A program made the position numbers and the translations under genes. The notes under the pieces were generated by a model. That model was not told the DNA's origin. It ran no database searches and saw only the letters and a list, made by a program, of their open reading frames with translations. From contig CM036242.1 of assembly GCA_020698575.1 (NCBI GenBank), positions 16,721,124-16,785,123 on the forward strand: a stretch of 64,000 nt of DNA, written 5' to 3'. This document shows positions 1 through 11,559 of this stretch, piece after piece. The stretch is from Bostrychus sinensis. Its lineage: Eukaryota > Chordata > Actinopteri > Gobiiformes > Eleotridae. Each line of letters opens with the position of its first letter. Within the stretch, counting starts at the first letter, position 1.

Positions 1-1626
1 TAGGTCGTACAGAGAGGGTGCTCAGTGTCTCTGGCAACCCGTGAGACAGCTGACAATGAATGTGGTGGGGGAGGCGTGGCAACATGCCCCAAATTTTAAA
101 TTTAGACAGCACTACTATGGTAAAACAGTAGAGTTCCATGTCACCTGCATTACTTTTGAACCCGACTTTGTAGCGCTAACGTTAATGAAGTCAGTTGTAT
201 CTCTTTGTAATGATCAGTTCAATAATAACTATGAAGTTTCTCAGCTTATTTAATGTTATATAATAATAATAAAAAAAACACACATGGAGTGGTGTCTACA
301 GCCAGTCTGCTCTCATTTAGTTTTCAAAAATACTGTGTACAGCTATGTTGCTACTGATTCAGCTGTGCTATTTTTCATTTTGTAGTAAACTGGCATCATA
401 CAAAAAGTTTAAGGAAATTAAGTGCTCTTTTTCTTTGATTATATATTTAAAAGACTGCAACATTTTGCACTCTGCTGCCCTCTGCTGGTTGCTTCATCTG
501 TTTCTTTATGGCACCCTAAACTTACAGAACATATTAATAAAAACATTTTCTTACAGTCAAATAATGTTTTTAAAGATAGTAAAATGAGCAATGCTGCTTG
601 AGCATATGATTAAAAGCTCAATATAGCCCCTTTATTCAGAATAAGGCAGTATTAAACATACTGAGTGGTGCCCATTCTCTATTGAGCTAACTGTATTCTT
701 CCCTGCATTAGCTAACATGAGTGCTTTTGTTGTGTAATGTTGAACTGTACTGAGGGAAGTGACCTCAGATGAGCCCAAACAAAAGTGACATGATGCTGTA
801 CAACAAGGCCTTTGGTAATGGCCGCCTTCACTCTGTTTGATCTCAGTGCGTACAGGAGCAGTCTGGATCAGAAGTGCTCTTTTTCATGTACGACAATCCC
901 TCTGTGTGTGTGTGTGTGTGTGGTCTCCTTAAGTTTTGAAGTTTGGGTAATAGTTGAAAAGATGACATGTTACGATGGAGTGTGTGTGTGTAGATTCAAG
1001 AGTGCGTGAAGACTTACTGTTGGGAAATCATTCCTGAAATGAAAGGCAATGTCGCGAATGATGAAATTCTTTCATCCAAAGGTGCAAGACGTGGCTGATT
1101 TTTGGTCTGCCGGTCCTGTTGGTCACATTTAACAGATGAAATGTGCAGAGGAATCAATAGGAATGAATAGGGAACATGACAAGCAGGTCTGGCTTCAACC
1201 TTCAGTTAGATGTAGGGCAGTGTGAACTCATTCAGACCCTTTGACAGTGGAGAGACAAATGACAAGAAGATAGGAGACTTGTGGAGCCAATTATTACACA
1301 GGCACTTACAGGAGAAATTACACTAAAACTGAGAGACAGGGAAGAGAGAGTGAGAGCAGCGTGGTGCCAGAGCTGTAATCACACTGACGGCAAGGTGATG
1401 GGAACAGCGGGGAGTGCTCTGCCGAAATGGCTTCTTCATTGTTACCCAGACATGCTAAGCAGCAAAGAGCTAAGTTCTAGTTGACTTGTTTTGGGTTTGT
1501 ACGACTTACAGTGACTTCATGTTAGACCTACTTAGACTTGTAGGGAATGAAATTCAACAAAAATGCCACAAAGTTAACAATACTGCAATAATAGTTTTGC
1601 AGGCAGAATAGTTATATAGATTACAT

Positions 1627-2064
1627 TAAAGCAGAACTCAGTAACTTTTTTACCTTAAATAGTTTCAGAGTCGGTGCGATGGTTAAATCAGTTGTTGTGG
1701 GGTAAATGAAGCATCTGGGATCTCTCCTTTGTGTCTCTGGGCTGAAAATGACCAAGTATGAGTATTGCCAACACGGTGTCGCTGAAGTCTCATGTCTTGC
1801 AAGAACGCACCACATCGCGGTTAGCAAAACAACAAGCTAGCTAGCTTTATATCTCAATTTTCATCACAGCAGAGTGGCCAGAAGATAGAAAAAAAACTTT
1901 GTACAGTAACATGATGGGCAAAACAAAAGAAAAGCGAAGTGAGGGATCACTATAGGAGTGACTTGTCAGTATTGTCAGTTTACTCCAAAATGTAGGGGAG
2001 CGCCATAGAGGAAAATTAGGCAAAACAACAAAGAATCAAGCTCAAGAAACTGAGTTCTGCTTTA
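1627..2064. mobile_element. Non-autonomous TIR transposon (MITE), family A copy 1
   Basis: The left end reads TAAAGCAGAACTCAGT (1627-1642) and the right end is its exact inverse ACTGAGTTCTGCTTTA (2049-2064), giving 16-bp perfect terminal inverted repeats around 438 bp. There is no coding capacity. A diverged relative in the same orientation lies at 36572-36960 and shares the internal blocks around GCAAAACAACAAGCTAG and GGGATCAC. The superfamily is not certain; hAT-like is a guess. Confidence 0.75.
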
Positions 2065-2264
2065 GGTAAACTGTTACAGTAGCCAGTGCATATTGTACAC
2101 AAAGTGTTAGTCAAGTCACTATGCTGGGTGCAAATTCTGCTGCCTCAGAATGCAATTGTGTAAGTGTACAGCCAATCAGAGAACAGGTGCAGTACCATAC
2201 ACAAAATAAACCTATGGGCTGAATTATTTTGATAACTTATGAATTCATCTTGAGCCTTTAAGAG

Positions 2265-2400
2265 TTTTGGATGTTTGAAGCCTATCTCAGCAACCATGGG
2301 CCTTAGGTGGGTACACCGTGGACAATGGCCAGTTAGTCGCTTGCATGGCTGACATGCATGTCTTGAGAGAACTAACAGTAACACGGAGAGGACATGCAGA
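2265..2400 (-). repeat. Dispersed fish repeat C, reverse orientation
   Basis: Read on the minus strand this matches the repeats at 10720-11010 and 44725-44905. Shared blocks are the CTCTG-CCTCC region, the ACATGCATG core and the final GGGATAGGCT-like block (here AGCCTATCTCAGCAACC on the plus strand). It is an internally truncated copy whose class I cannot assign. Confidence 0.5.
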
Positions 2401-2543
2401 CTCCACTCAGAGAGATCCCCACAGTTATTAGTCTGTAGAAATGACTGGAAAACGTTGTTAATCTAAGTTATGCTTGGTGAAGTTAATGAGGTTGGCTTTG
2501 CTATGATCATCTGATGAGTAATGTTTTATTTCCTGATTCACAG

Positions 2544-2787
2544 AGCACACGGGCCAGATGCCATGATCCTGGTGGATGGTCAGCCCCTGCAGTCCAATGG
2601 GGAGCTGAGCCTTTCCCAGATGCTACACATTGCCACACAGATCGCCTCGGGGATGGTCTACCTGTCCTCGCAGCACTTTGTCCACAGAGACCTGGCCACA
2701 CGCAACTGCCTGGTGGGCAACGGCCTGCTGGTCAAGATCGGAGACTTTGGCATGTCCAGGGACATCTACAGCAGTGACTATTACAGG
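2544..2787 (+). CDS. ntrk3: ntrk3 (TrkC) kinase exon: catalytic loop and activation loop
   Basis: This 244-bp exon encodes the centre of the TrkC tyrosine kinase, the transmembrane neurotrophin-3 receptor. It contains the catalytic loop HFVHRDLATRNC (HRD aspartate as base), the metal-binding DFG in KIGDFGMSRD, and the activation-loop tyrosines in IYSSDYYR. The segment AHGPDAMILVDGQP separates TrkC from TrkB and TrkA, which differ there. The exon begins with the last base of an Arg codon after cag (2541-2543) and ends in phase 0 after an Arg codon (2785-2787) at donor gtaaga. It joins in frame to 23350. The N-lobe (glycine loop, catalytic Lys), transmembrane and extracellular exons lie upstream, outside the window. 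Its GC-rich codons contrast with the AT-rich introns. The assignment to ntrk3 is firm; the a or b paralogue is not resolved. Confidence 0.96.
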
Positions 2788-3130
2788 GTAAGACCTCACT
2801 GACGCTTACTATCACTGCTGTTTTCCCCATAGACGTGTTACCTTGTGCCCTTTCACTCCAATGATGTCAAAGTTCTAACTATATTACCTTTTTTATGGTG
2901 TTACTATTACTTTATATATTTCATTAATTTCTGTTGTGCACTTTGTCTTGCCAAAACCTCCAATACTGGCAGCAAGTTGAGTGTATGGTAAATGTTTATT
3001 TAGCAAAATCACCACCTGCTCAAGTTTGGCTTCATTTATGACTGCAAAAATAGCCACGTGTACACAATAGATGATAATGTTGTACATTAGCATCAAAGAA
3101 TGGACAAACAAAACATAACATGCAAGGCAA

Positions 3131-3153
3131 AAAAAAAAAAAAAAAAAAAAAAA
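3131..3153. repeat. Poly(A) tract
   Basis: An uninterrupted A run abuts the decayed transposon fragment that starts about 15 bp downstream. Its length may be unreliable in an assembly. Confidence 0.8.
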
Positions 3154-3165
3154 CAGAATCTACAC

Positions 3166-3730
3166 ATCAACCTGTACAGTGGCAGTGTATTTACACTAGG
3201 CCAATTGAATCGTGCCCAAGTCCGGAACGCCTCTAAAGCACGATTGCCTAAAGGGAGTGCTCCGATCCGCACCCAGCCGGGGCACGCTTCAAGACTTTGG
3301 CACGGTTGGAGGAGGTGGGCCACAGCATGGCACGGTTGTTCATGCAGGTGCACATGCATGACTTTGAGCCCTGTCATGTACGCAACTGTTCTTCTCTCAG
3401 TAAAAAGTGAATAAACTCCATAATCCACTCTCCTAACAATGCCACTGAGTCACGCTCATCTTTCTGAAGAAGGGGACACACAGCCACAGTAGTTTTGAAG
3501 TCTCTGTCTGCGGCTACCATCGCTGCGCCTCGATGTGGCTTATTCCAAAATGGGACAGAAGACTGCGTCTCACAAACAGAACTCAAACAGACTCAAACTC
3601 CGCTATACCAGTAATATATGTGTTAGCGGCTTCGCCCAACTAACAGGGCACCATGATGATGTAGCAGCTGACATAATTGGGCCACGGCACGGTTTGAATA
3701 GCCCAAGTGTGAGTGCACCCGAGATTTTGC
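3166..3730. mobile_element. Decayed hAT-like non-autonomous transposon fragment
   Basis: This moderately GC-rich island has mirrored ends. The left side carries GGCCAATTGAATCGTGCCCAAG, split here as GGCCAATTGAATCG then TGCCCAAG, and the right side carries CATAATTGGGCC followed by GGCACGGTTTGAATAGCCCAAG. CACGGTT recurs in both halves, near 3302 and 3330, and again at 3685. Short open frames show no transposase motif. The boundaries are approximate and the class is inferred from similarity to fish hAT MITEs. Confidence 0.4.
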
Positions 3731-3749
3731 ACAGTGATTTGGCAGTTGT

Positions 3750-3890
3750 TGTTTTTTTATGCTGGATGCCCTTCCTGCTGCAACCATCCACATGCTGGGG
3801 CGAAGTGTCTTGCCCGGGGACACAACAGCAGTATGCACTTTGAGTGAGGTTTGAACAGCGGAAGTGGAACCACTGCACCACTATTGCCCC
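3750..3890. repeat. Dispersed fish repeat fragment
   Basis: The block GGATGCCCTTCCTGCTGCAA followed by a CCCGGGGACACA region is a repeat head commonly seen in teleost genomes. Only about 140 bp are present, adjoining the hAT-like fragment. It is unclassified. Confidence 0.4.
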
Positions 3891-5099
3891 ATTTTTTAAA
3901 ATTTAACTTACTTAATGGGTGAACTTATTGTAAGGGTTCTGCTTCAGTTTGTTGTTCAACGTTACTAATAAACATGATTTGGTGGACTTAGCTAAGTGAT
4001 AGTCTTATTCACTTTTTGCAATGAATTGCCACACCTCATTTATTATGAATATTTAAAGCTTAGAATAAATATTGTTAGTTTGGGACCCTGTGACCTGTGG
4101 AGCCCCTCTGCTGCTGCCCTGGGCGCACTGCCTAATGCTATGCCCTGATTTACACTTTTTCCGGAGAAGTCCAAAGCAAAGTTGATGAGCCTCAGAGTAG
4201 TCATGTCTTGAGGCTTAATTGGCTCATCACTCTTGTATCACTATAACTTTTTATGTTTTTGTTTTGCTCATTGTAAGAGTGTTAACTGCTGCAATGGCTA
4301 GTGTGGCTCCTAAATCTCCGCTCAGATCCGCACACAGTGAGGCGAGGATGGAAAGCATTAGCACGCTTTGAGCAGATGAGCCTTCTGAGTCTCCAGCCCA
4401 ATACTTACAGACCAGAGTTTCCCTATACAGGTTTCTTCTTCTGTTTAACGTGATTAGCAACCCTGAGCACTGCAATCCAGGTGGGCACTGCAGGGCCGGG
4501 GAGTTTTACCAACTAGATAAGTGGATAGAATGGAGTAATGCAGGCTGGGCTGGTGAAATGACTTTAGGAGTGCTTGATGCTGTTTTGCGAGTATGACAGC
4601 TGGGCAGGTTTGGACTTTGCTGGGGGCATTGCCAGCAGATAGGAAGTGGTTCCCTGCTGAGGGAGTAGCTTCACATAAAACGCTATTTGTAATCTGTGTG
4701 TGTACAAATCTGCATGTGCCTATTTGCATCTACTTTTTTTAATTTTATGTTTTAGGGGGCTGTGTTGATGTTCAGAGGTGTGTTTAGTAGTTTGGCCTGT
4801 TTATGTTTTGTGGTTTGTTTTGTTTTTGTTTTATTTATTTATTTATTTTTTAATTTACTTAAACGTTTTAAAACTTTCTTTTACTTAGTTACTTATTTTA
4901 ATTTATTTTATGGACAGAATGTTACTTGTACTTTACAAATTCTTTACAAATTCTGAAAAATCAACAAGTTTTTTTTACCCTAGTAAGTTAAGTAGGAGTG
5001 GTGGTAGTAGTAGTAATGATAGTAATGTAATATTAATGTAATGATACTATTGTAGTATATGCAGTGATAGTTGTACTAGAACAAATAATGCTAGTATAA

Positions 5100-5642
5100 T
5101 GCTGTGTTCCAGTTGTCCTCGGAGGATGGAAGTCACACCTTCGAGGGGCATTTTCTCAGAGTTAGTGTGTTCCAGTCGTTTAAGTTGGAACCAATAATGA
5201 CAATAATGACAAATGCAAATAAAACCATTGCGATGATTTTTAAAAAACTATAATCAAACGAAATATTCCACATGAACTTAAATCATTCATTTGGGCAGTG
5301 CTGTTATATTTACAATGTCTACAGATTGGAACTGACTGTTGTTAGCATGAATTCGGTGTGGACCAGTGGAGACGTTTATTAAAATTAGCAACAACAGAGC
5401 AATACAGGGCATTTTGTAACTCTAGAAGCTCACATGCCCCGCAGTCACATGTTCACAGACAACACAAGCACTATTTATATTATTTTATTTTTTAGTAACG
5501 CAGGGCACCGTAATGTTGGATTTTCTAACTCAGGGTTGGTGATTGCTACCTGAGTTCCTGAGTAGGAATTCCTAGATCGGAGGATGTTCCAATTGAAATG
5601 AACTCTGAAATTTTGACTTCCGAGGACAGATGGAACGCAGCA
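5100..5642. mobile_element. Non-autonomous TIR transposon, 543 bp
   Basis: The left end TGCTGTGTTCCAGTTGTCCT (5100-5119) is mirrored at the right end, where the inverse complement of 5623-5642 reads TGCTGCGTTCCATCTGTCCT. The adjoining CGGA-AGTC block is also mirrored. The interior is AT-rich without a long open frame. A clean target duplication is not visible. hAT-like ends are likely but not proven. Confidence 0.6.
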
Positions 5643-5676
5643 CAAGTAGCAGTCATAGTACTGGTAATATAGTAGT

Positions 5677-5691
5677 AGTAGTAGTAGTTGT
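5677..5691. repeat. (GTA)n microsatellite
   Basis: A short trinucleotide run sits just beyond the right end of the TIR element. Confidence 0.6.
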
Positions 5692-6480
5692 GTGGTAGGT
5701 AAACTATACATTCAGTTCATAGTTCTGTTGAGTACTTTTCCTACAGCAGTAAATCTTTTGCACTAACAGTAACTCTATTGTGCATATTAATGTGAACTGT
5801 TATGTGTGTAGTCAAAAAACAAAAACAAAAAAAAGTGTACATTTCTTAAGCTCACTGCCCATAACCAGCCTGCAACAGCTTTGGATTTATAAGACAAGCA
5901 ACATTAACATATGTTCATTTCAACCTTTTGTTTGTCAAAAATCTGTCTCACAGCTGCATACAAAGCCTATGCTTATTTAACACAATTAAAAACGTGTCGG
6001 CACATGGGGAAGTGTTGAAATTACAGAATATTAAACACACTTCTGAAATGATCTTGTGAAATGGGCTCGTGGAGGGTTTAAAATCAAGGGTATATAAATA
6101 CTTACACTCATGAATATTTATCAGGGTTCTTTGTGGAGGAGAATAATTGAATGTATAGTTGCTGGCAGTTTTATGATCAGACCCACTAACCATGACAGAA
6201 CGTGTGCATTGGGCTTATCCCTGTTTGAAGAGGTGTGCAGGCATCCTCTCTCCATGTGTGTCGGAGCTATCTGCATGCTTATCATCCCCTGCTGCATCTC
6301 ACTCCATTTGTGAGCTTATTATGCCACATAAGCCCCAGGCGTATGAGCAGGGTATCAGCCTTATGAATAGCCTTATATTTACATGAAAAAGGGTAGAACA
6401 AGGATCAATGATGAGTGTTTAACCAAAATGATAAAGATGCATTACACTCAGCTGTCATCTGGCCAATTTGATTTTCATAT

Positions 6481-6920
6481 ACACTGATCAGGCGTGACGT
6501 TAGGACTACTTATAATGCCACCGTCCTATTATGCAGCTCTATAAACAAACTTTCTATCAGAACCAGCATTAACTTCTTATTTTGTTAGGAAACAGTAGCT
6601 CTTCTTTCGGGACGGACTACAAGGGCCAGCTTTCAGTCCCCATATGCATTACCTGTCACCACTTCACAACTGTTCCTTCCTCAGACCACTTGTGATAGAT
6701 ACAGCAGACCGGGAACACTCCACAAAAGCTGCAGTTTTGAAGATGCTCTGACCCAGTCTAGCCATTGCAATGTGGCCCTTGTAAAACTGGTTTAAATAAT
6801 TAGACCCACTTTTCCTTCTTCTAACAAATCAACTTTGAGGTCCAAATGTTCACTTGCTGTCCAGTCTATCCCTTATTCACCTCACCTGTCAGTGGTCATA
6901 ATGTTGTGCCTGAGCAGTGT
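6481..6920. mobile_element. Non-autonomous TIR transposon, 440 bp
   Basis: The left end is ACACTGATCAGGCGTGACGT (6481-6500). The right end, GTTGTGCCTGAGCAGTGT up to 6920, is its inverse with a few mismatches. The interior contains the block AAAGCTGCAGTTTTGAAGAT, which I associate with a common fish DNA-transposon family (ACACTGATCAGGCATAAC ends). There is no transposase. TA flanks are present on the left only. Confidence 0.65.
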
Positions 6921-7602
6921 GTATTAATTATCTCATGGCGTCAAAATGGAGAATGAACTGTAGAGGAACAAATGAGAACAGGAAAACCATATAGGGAATC
7001 TGAGTTTTTGGCAGGAGCTGTTTGTGAGATCTTGGCACCAGGTCTAATGAATGGTCTTCTATTCCAGCCCACTTGCTGTGGTGTTGCATGTATCCAGTGT
7101 GTCAGCTACAGGGGGCTTCACCAGCCTGGCTTTATTTAATAAGTCATGAGCTCACCTGAAAAAATGATTTATGTCATTTCAGATGGCTCCATTAAATATT
7201 TACTATGTGCTATTTTTGACTCTGGCTTCCATAATGTCATCATCATAATGGAGCATATAGGGAATACAATGATAAGTGAATGTGATGCATGTGCTCTTGA
7301 TTGTGCATGAATTATGATGCATAAAAGCAATTCTGAGAATATGACCAAAAAAAAAAATTCTTTTAAAATTAGAAATTCACAAATATATTTTCTCAACTAG
7401 GCAAAGATTGTATTGAACACATTTAAATTCATTGTTTGTTGGCAGTGATTGAAAACACTCATTTTAAATGATATGCAACAATAGAGTTTTAATAATTAAA
7501 CACAGACATCTTTTACTCAGATTGGGTGAGCGGGATGGGTTTCACAAGAATGTCTCAACATTTTCTAAAGAATTTTAGGGTCAGTGGCCAAACCACCATA
7601 GT

Positions 7603-8754
7603 CAGTCCCTCCAGGATTTTGCGGGCAATTTTTGTGATTGTTGCAGGCTAAAGTGTCTGATTTTGCGGGAAATTTTCTTAAAAGTTGCGCTGAAAGTTGC
7701 AGTTTTTTTTGTCTATAATTCACAGGTAAAAAGTACCAGAGGTGATAAAAATACACTGTTACTTGAGCTTTTTTTTTTTTTTTTTTTTTTAAATAGCTAT
7801 TAACAATAAAAACTAGCAAAATCTGTTTTTTAAACATATGTGAGGTGATAATAATCTAATTAAAAATACCTGTATTTGAACTGGCCAAGCGTACCTACTT
7901 AAAAAATATTGCTGTGTTATAAGGCTTTTTTTTTGGGTGGCTGGGGGGGATTTTGCAGCTGATTCTGATTCTGTTCCTCTCAGATCTTCTCTGGTGATTC
8001 CTGTTGTGTGCTGTAGAACATCCAGTCATTAAAAAGCAGAGGACGTTTGCTGTGCTATAGGTTTTTGGGAATGTTATTAGCCTGCAACATTAACGTTTAA
8101 AGAACAATGACCTCAAACTTTATTGTTGTCTAAATATGCTGCCCATTCAACTTTTTAGACAACTATATCACCATGGCAACGCAGACGGGCTTTTCACAGT
8201 GACACCAGACAAAAACTAGAAAGCACCGCGTTCGTCTCCTCCTTCAGTCCCATCCACACCGCTGCTGCTGCTGAGCTCCTGCGACCTCATGTGCGCTCGA
8301 CCTCTGCGCCATAGCTGCACGCTGCTCCTCCTGCCGCTCTGTGAGTACGCCCTCCGCGCTGCTCCTCCTGCCGCTCTGTGAGTACGCCCTCCGCGCTGCT
8401 CCTCCTGCCGCTCTGTGAGTACGCCCTCCGCGCTGCGCCTCCACGCAACTTTGTCTGTGAGTGCGCCGCACCTCCGCATCGCACCTCCTCGTCGCTTTGT
8501 CTGTGGCTCAGCCCGACCTCCGGCGTGCATTACTGGTGCGCCGCTGAGTGAACTGCTCTGCTCGGGACGGCCCGCAGACAGCGGTAAGAGCAGCAAAAGG
8601 CCGTTTTAAAGGAAAATCTCGGCTATAATTGACAAAAGTTGCGGAAAATTTGCGGAGTTTGGACAAAGTTGCAGGGTCGCCCTGAATTCGCAGGGTTTGC
8701 TTGATTTTGAGTTAATAGTTGCGATCGCAACATCGTGAAATCCTGGAGGGACTG
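7603..8754. mobile_element. hAT6-like TIR element with 6-bp target duplication and CpG-rich core
   Basis: The ends are CAGTCCCTCCAGGATTT (7603-7619) and its inverse AAATCCTGGAGGGACTG (8738-8754). They are flanked by identical 6-bp target copies CATAGT at 7597-7602 and 8755-8760. CAG-type ends and a 6-bp duplication fit the hAT6 group. The arms are AT-rich with repeated TTGCGGG/TTGCGGA words. The centre (about 8215-8605) is strongly GC- and CpG-rich, contains three 37-bp tandem units, and ends in a splice-donor-like GGTAAGAG near 8583. There is no transposase, so the element is non-autonomous. Confidence 0.8.
8321..8431 (+). repeat. 37-bp tandem repeat, three near-perfect units
   Basis: Units start at 8321, 8358 and 8395, each beginning GCTGCTCCTCCTGCCGCTCT. 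A diverged fourth start at 8432 opens with GCTGCGCCTCC. The array lies in the CpG-rich centre of the hAT6-like element. The apparent protein on the minus strand, repeating THRAAGGAARRAYSQSGRRS, simply follows the repeat and I do not treat it as a gene. Confidence 0.9.
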
Positions 8755-8930
8755 CATAGTGTCAGAGCAATGCACATGGATTTATTGTGTTTATGCACAT
8801 TTTATTTATCTGTTTTTTTGTTTTTTGTTTATTCTCTTTCCTTTGCTTTCACTGTGTACGCAGTAGGCAGCCAACTCGAAAATATTTTTTGTTCAAATTT
8901 TACACCATTATTAATGAATTATTAATAAAT

Positions 8931-9068
8931 AGGGCTGGTCAATATTAGAAAAATATGTGATATGCAGTTTCTATACTCAGATGGAAGACCATAACATTGA
9001 CTTTCTCACAGATATTGTGCTTGCTGATATCTCAATATTGATAAATTTGTGATTTATTGTGCAGCCCT
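8931..9068. mobile_element. Short hAT-like MITE, 138 bp
   Basis: AGGGCTGGTCAATAT at the left and the inverse ATTGTGCAGCCCT at the right enclose a short AT-rich interior with repeated ATATTG words. This is the AGGGCTGCAC-ended hAT MITE type common in fish. Related ends occur near 44975-44993 and 46628-46645. No clear 8-bp duplication is left. Confidence 0.6.
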
Positions 9069-10719
9069 TATTGACAAGTACAAGTAATGTGCCCCTTTTT
9101 AAATGAGATCAGTCCAGCTTGTGTTTTTTATTACAGTTTGCCATTAGGTGATTAATCCTCGTTTATTTAAAGAAAAAAGCAGCTCTTTTCATAAATAGTC
9201 CCAATTGTGCAGGGTAGTGGATATTTAGACTAGTATAATAATACATTTTCACAACAGATGGCAGGTACAGTATAGGCAGGGACATTAATAGTTTGTAGTG
9301 AATGCCCTTGTGTAAAACATTGCTCCTATAGCCTGTAGTATTTGATAGCTTACATGTACGCTGTCCCACTGTGGGCAAATAAAAACAAAAGTAAGGTGTT
9401 TTTTATGGTTGGCCCTAAAGTGCAGCTCTCTTAATTGCCTCTGAAGAAAAAGTCACAGCTGATTTAGCACAAACCGCTCTGCTCCCGCATTAAATGGTTG
9501 ACTTGATACTTCCTGCCCGGGCCGTTATAATATCCTCGGTATTGCATGTTGACTGCTCAGTTAAAAGTCGGCTACACTGGGAGATACGTGTTGTGTTTAT
9601 CCATGTGTATGGTGTGTACAATTCTAGAAATGGCGGTGTGGGATAGAAGCACTCATTTGACACAGCAGGGGCCCCAGCCTCTGTCCCCCTGATGTTCCTA
9701 GTGTGAGGCTGGCAGGGGATCCGTGTCCTTGATACAGTACGCCGGGCTCCTGTGGTGGGTCAGTTACAGTATATGTGTGTGTGGAGGGGTGGCGATGGGG
9801 TGGGGGGTCAGACCTATGGGGCATTGAGGTGAATCCGCTGCTGACACATGAAGGGAAGCAGCTGGCAGCTCAGACGGGGCATACCTGCAGTCCGCCAAGG
9901 TCAGTGATGGAGAGAAGGTGGGGGTACTTCTGCGTGAAGGGAATACTCAAACATGGGAAACCTAGGCAAGTACAGTACCTACAGTATCATAATAAAATCA
10001 ATATATCACTTTAAAAAATTCATGAGTCCCAACATGTATGAAGTGAACTTTTATTGAGCTGCTGCTCTGTGGATATACGTGTGCACCAAGCCGAAAGCAA
10101 TAATTCATCAACTCTTGCTGAGGGTGTATTTCTGTGTGTTGAAGAGAGGTATGCCGACTGGACTTATTTGGTCAAATGCAGGTTCCTTCAATCAGAATGG
10201 CTACAGTGGCTGAATAATACATTGAATAATTTACTGATTCGGTGCACGCATATGCTGGACACATAGAAAGGACACACACCTGAAAGGCAGTTTTGTCAAG
10301 AAACCAACATTGACGGTGAATTTGGGGAGGTTTTGAAAAGGCATACGCTGCTGTTTGTGGTGATAGCATCAATGGCGGCCTGCGCAGTGGAATATTGACA
10401 GAGCACGGAGATAAGCAGCACCTAACAGTATTGGACACTTTCCCTGTGTTGAGTGATTCTAAATAGTAGAGTACTGCCAACCACACAATCCTCCCAGTGC
10501 TGACTAGTCACACTTATGCTCATTGCCCTCTTGGGCCCTGAAGACTTTACGCAACAGCAGGCAGGAACAACATCATAAAACACATGAATATTGTCCTAAA
10601 TCACAGCCATCTGTCAAACCTCCTGCTCATTCACTAACAATAGCACCATAGCAGTCATGTGTACTTTACAGTGACCCACCACTTTGCCTGTATCAAACAT
10701 CCAACAGTTTTCCCTCCCC

Positions 10720-11010
10720 AAAAGTAAGGAGATTGTGGGCTTGAGCCTCGAGCCGGCCAACACACAAACTTTCTGGGTGGAGTCTGCATGTACCTCCCCA
10801 TGTTACCAGTGGGTTCTCTTTGGTTCTTCCTCCCACCGTCCAAAGACATGCATGTGTTAAGTGAATTGGTGACTCTAAATGGCCCCTAGTGAATGAATGT
10901 GAGAGTGAATGGTTTCCTGTGTATGTCTCTGTGTCAGCCCTGCAACTAACTGGCCACTGTCCAAGGTCTACCCCGGTAAGGCCCAAAGTTACTGGGATAG
11001 GCTCCACTAC
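10720..11010 (+). repeat. Dispersed fish repeat C
   Basis: It contains the ordered blocks GGTTCTCTTTGGTTCTTCCT, CCAAAGACATGCATG, AATTGGTGACTCTAAATGGC, GTGAATGGTTTCCTG and ACTGGGATAGGCTCCA. The same order is seen at 44725-44905 and, inverted and shortened, at 2265-2400. This is a very common teleost interspersed repeat whose class I cannot state. Confidence 0.65.
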
Positions 11011-11559
11011 TCACGGGCCCTAAACTGTCGGCCAGTTGCACAATGAAAAATATGGGAATAAAAATAAACTGCATAGCGTTTTGTTAGGACTGCCTAGTGC
11101 TATTATGCTTCTAGGTTGCTTGACTCAACTTACATATTGCAGTTTCTCAGCAGAACAGCCCACAGCTGAGGAGGCAGAATATTGGTATTGTCTCGGAAGG
11201 CAATAGACCATTAAAGAACTGTCACTGATAACATTTATTTTTATTAATTTATGTTTTATGGTGGTTGTTACTCTTCCAGTGGAAATTATTTTGTCCATGT
11301 ATAGTTCTATTCTGTTTACTTCTTTGAGCTAGAGCTACACTGAACATCACAGTATATCAATTATGCATTATTTTATTATTCATAAATGATTTTATTACAT
11401 AGAAATTTTAAACAGTAGTTTGTTGTGTTAGGTTTAAGTTTAAGCTGCAGAACATCAATTCCTTGGAGTTTGTGTCCTCATTTTCATTTGAGTAAGGTGC
11501 ATTCTCTGATACTAATACACTTTCTTTTCCGGGTCAGGTCTTTTGGTTATAACAATGAT

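Larger units (their letters stand above)
1..2543 (+). other. ntrk3: ntrk3 intron (3' part), upstream exon outside window
   Basis: No coding exon is visible here. The sequence is AT-rich, with a short (TG)n run near 903-922, a TIR element at 1627-2064 and a dispersed fish repeat near 2265-2400. It ends in a good acceptor, with cag at 2541-2543 directly before the kinase exon. The rest (1-900, 1010-1620) shows only short open frames with no family resemblance. Confidence 0.75.

Noticed and set aside
2507..2777. Open frames on the minus strand and in another plus frame across the kinase exon
   Set aside because: Shadows of the GC-rich ntrk3 exon.
7815..7835. ACATATGTGAG/GTGATA as a possible TrkC kinase-insert exon end
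   Set aside because: It lies inside the hAT6-like element, the upstream codons do not fit and no acceptor is in place.
8216..8609. Overlapping open frames with repeated THRAAGGAA/SGRRS protein on the minus strand and a 64-residue frame on the plus strand
   Set aside because: They follow the 37-bp tandem units and high GC of a MITE core. Several frames are open at once, there is no domain, and the repeat explains them.
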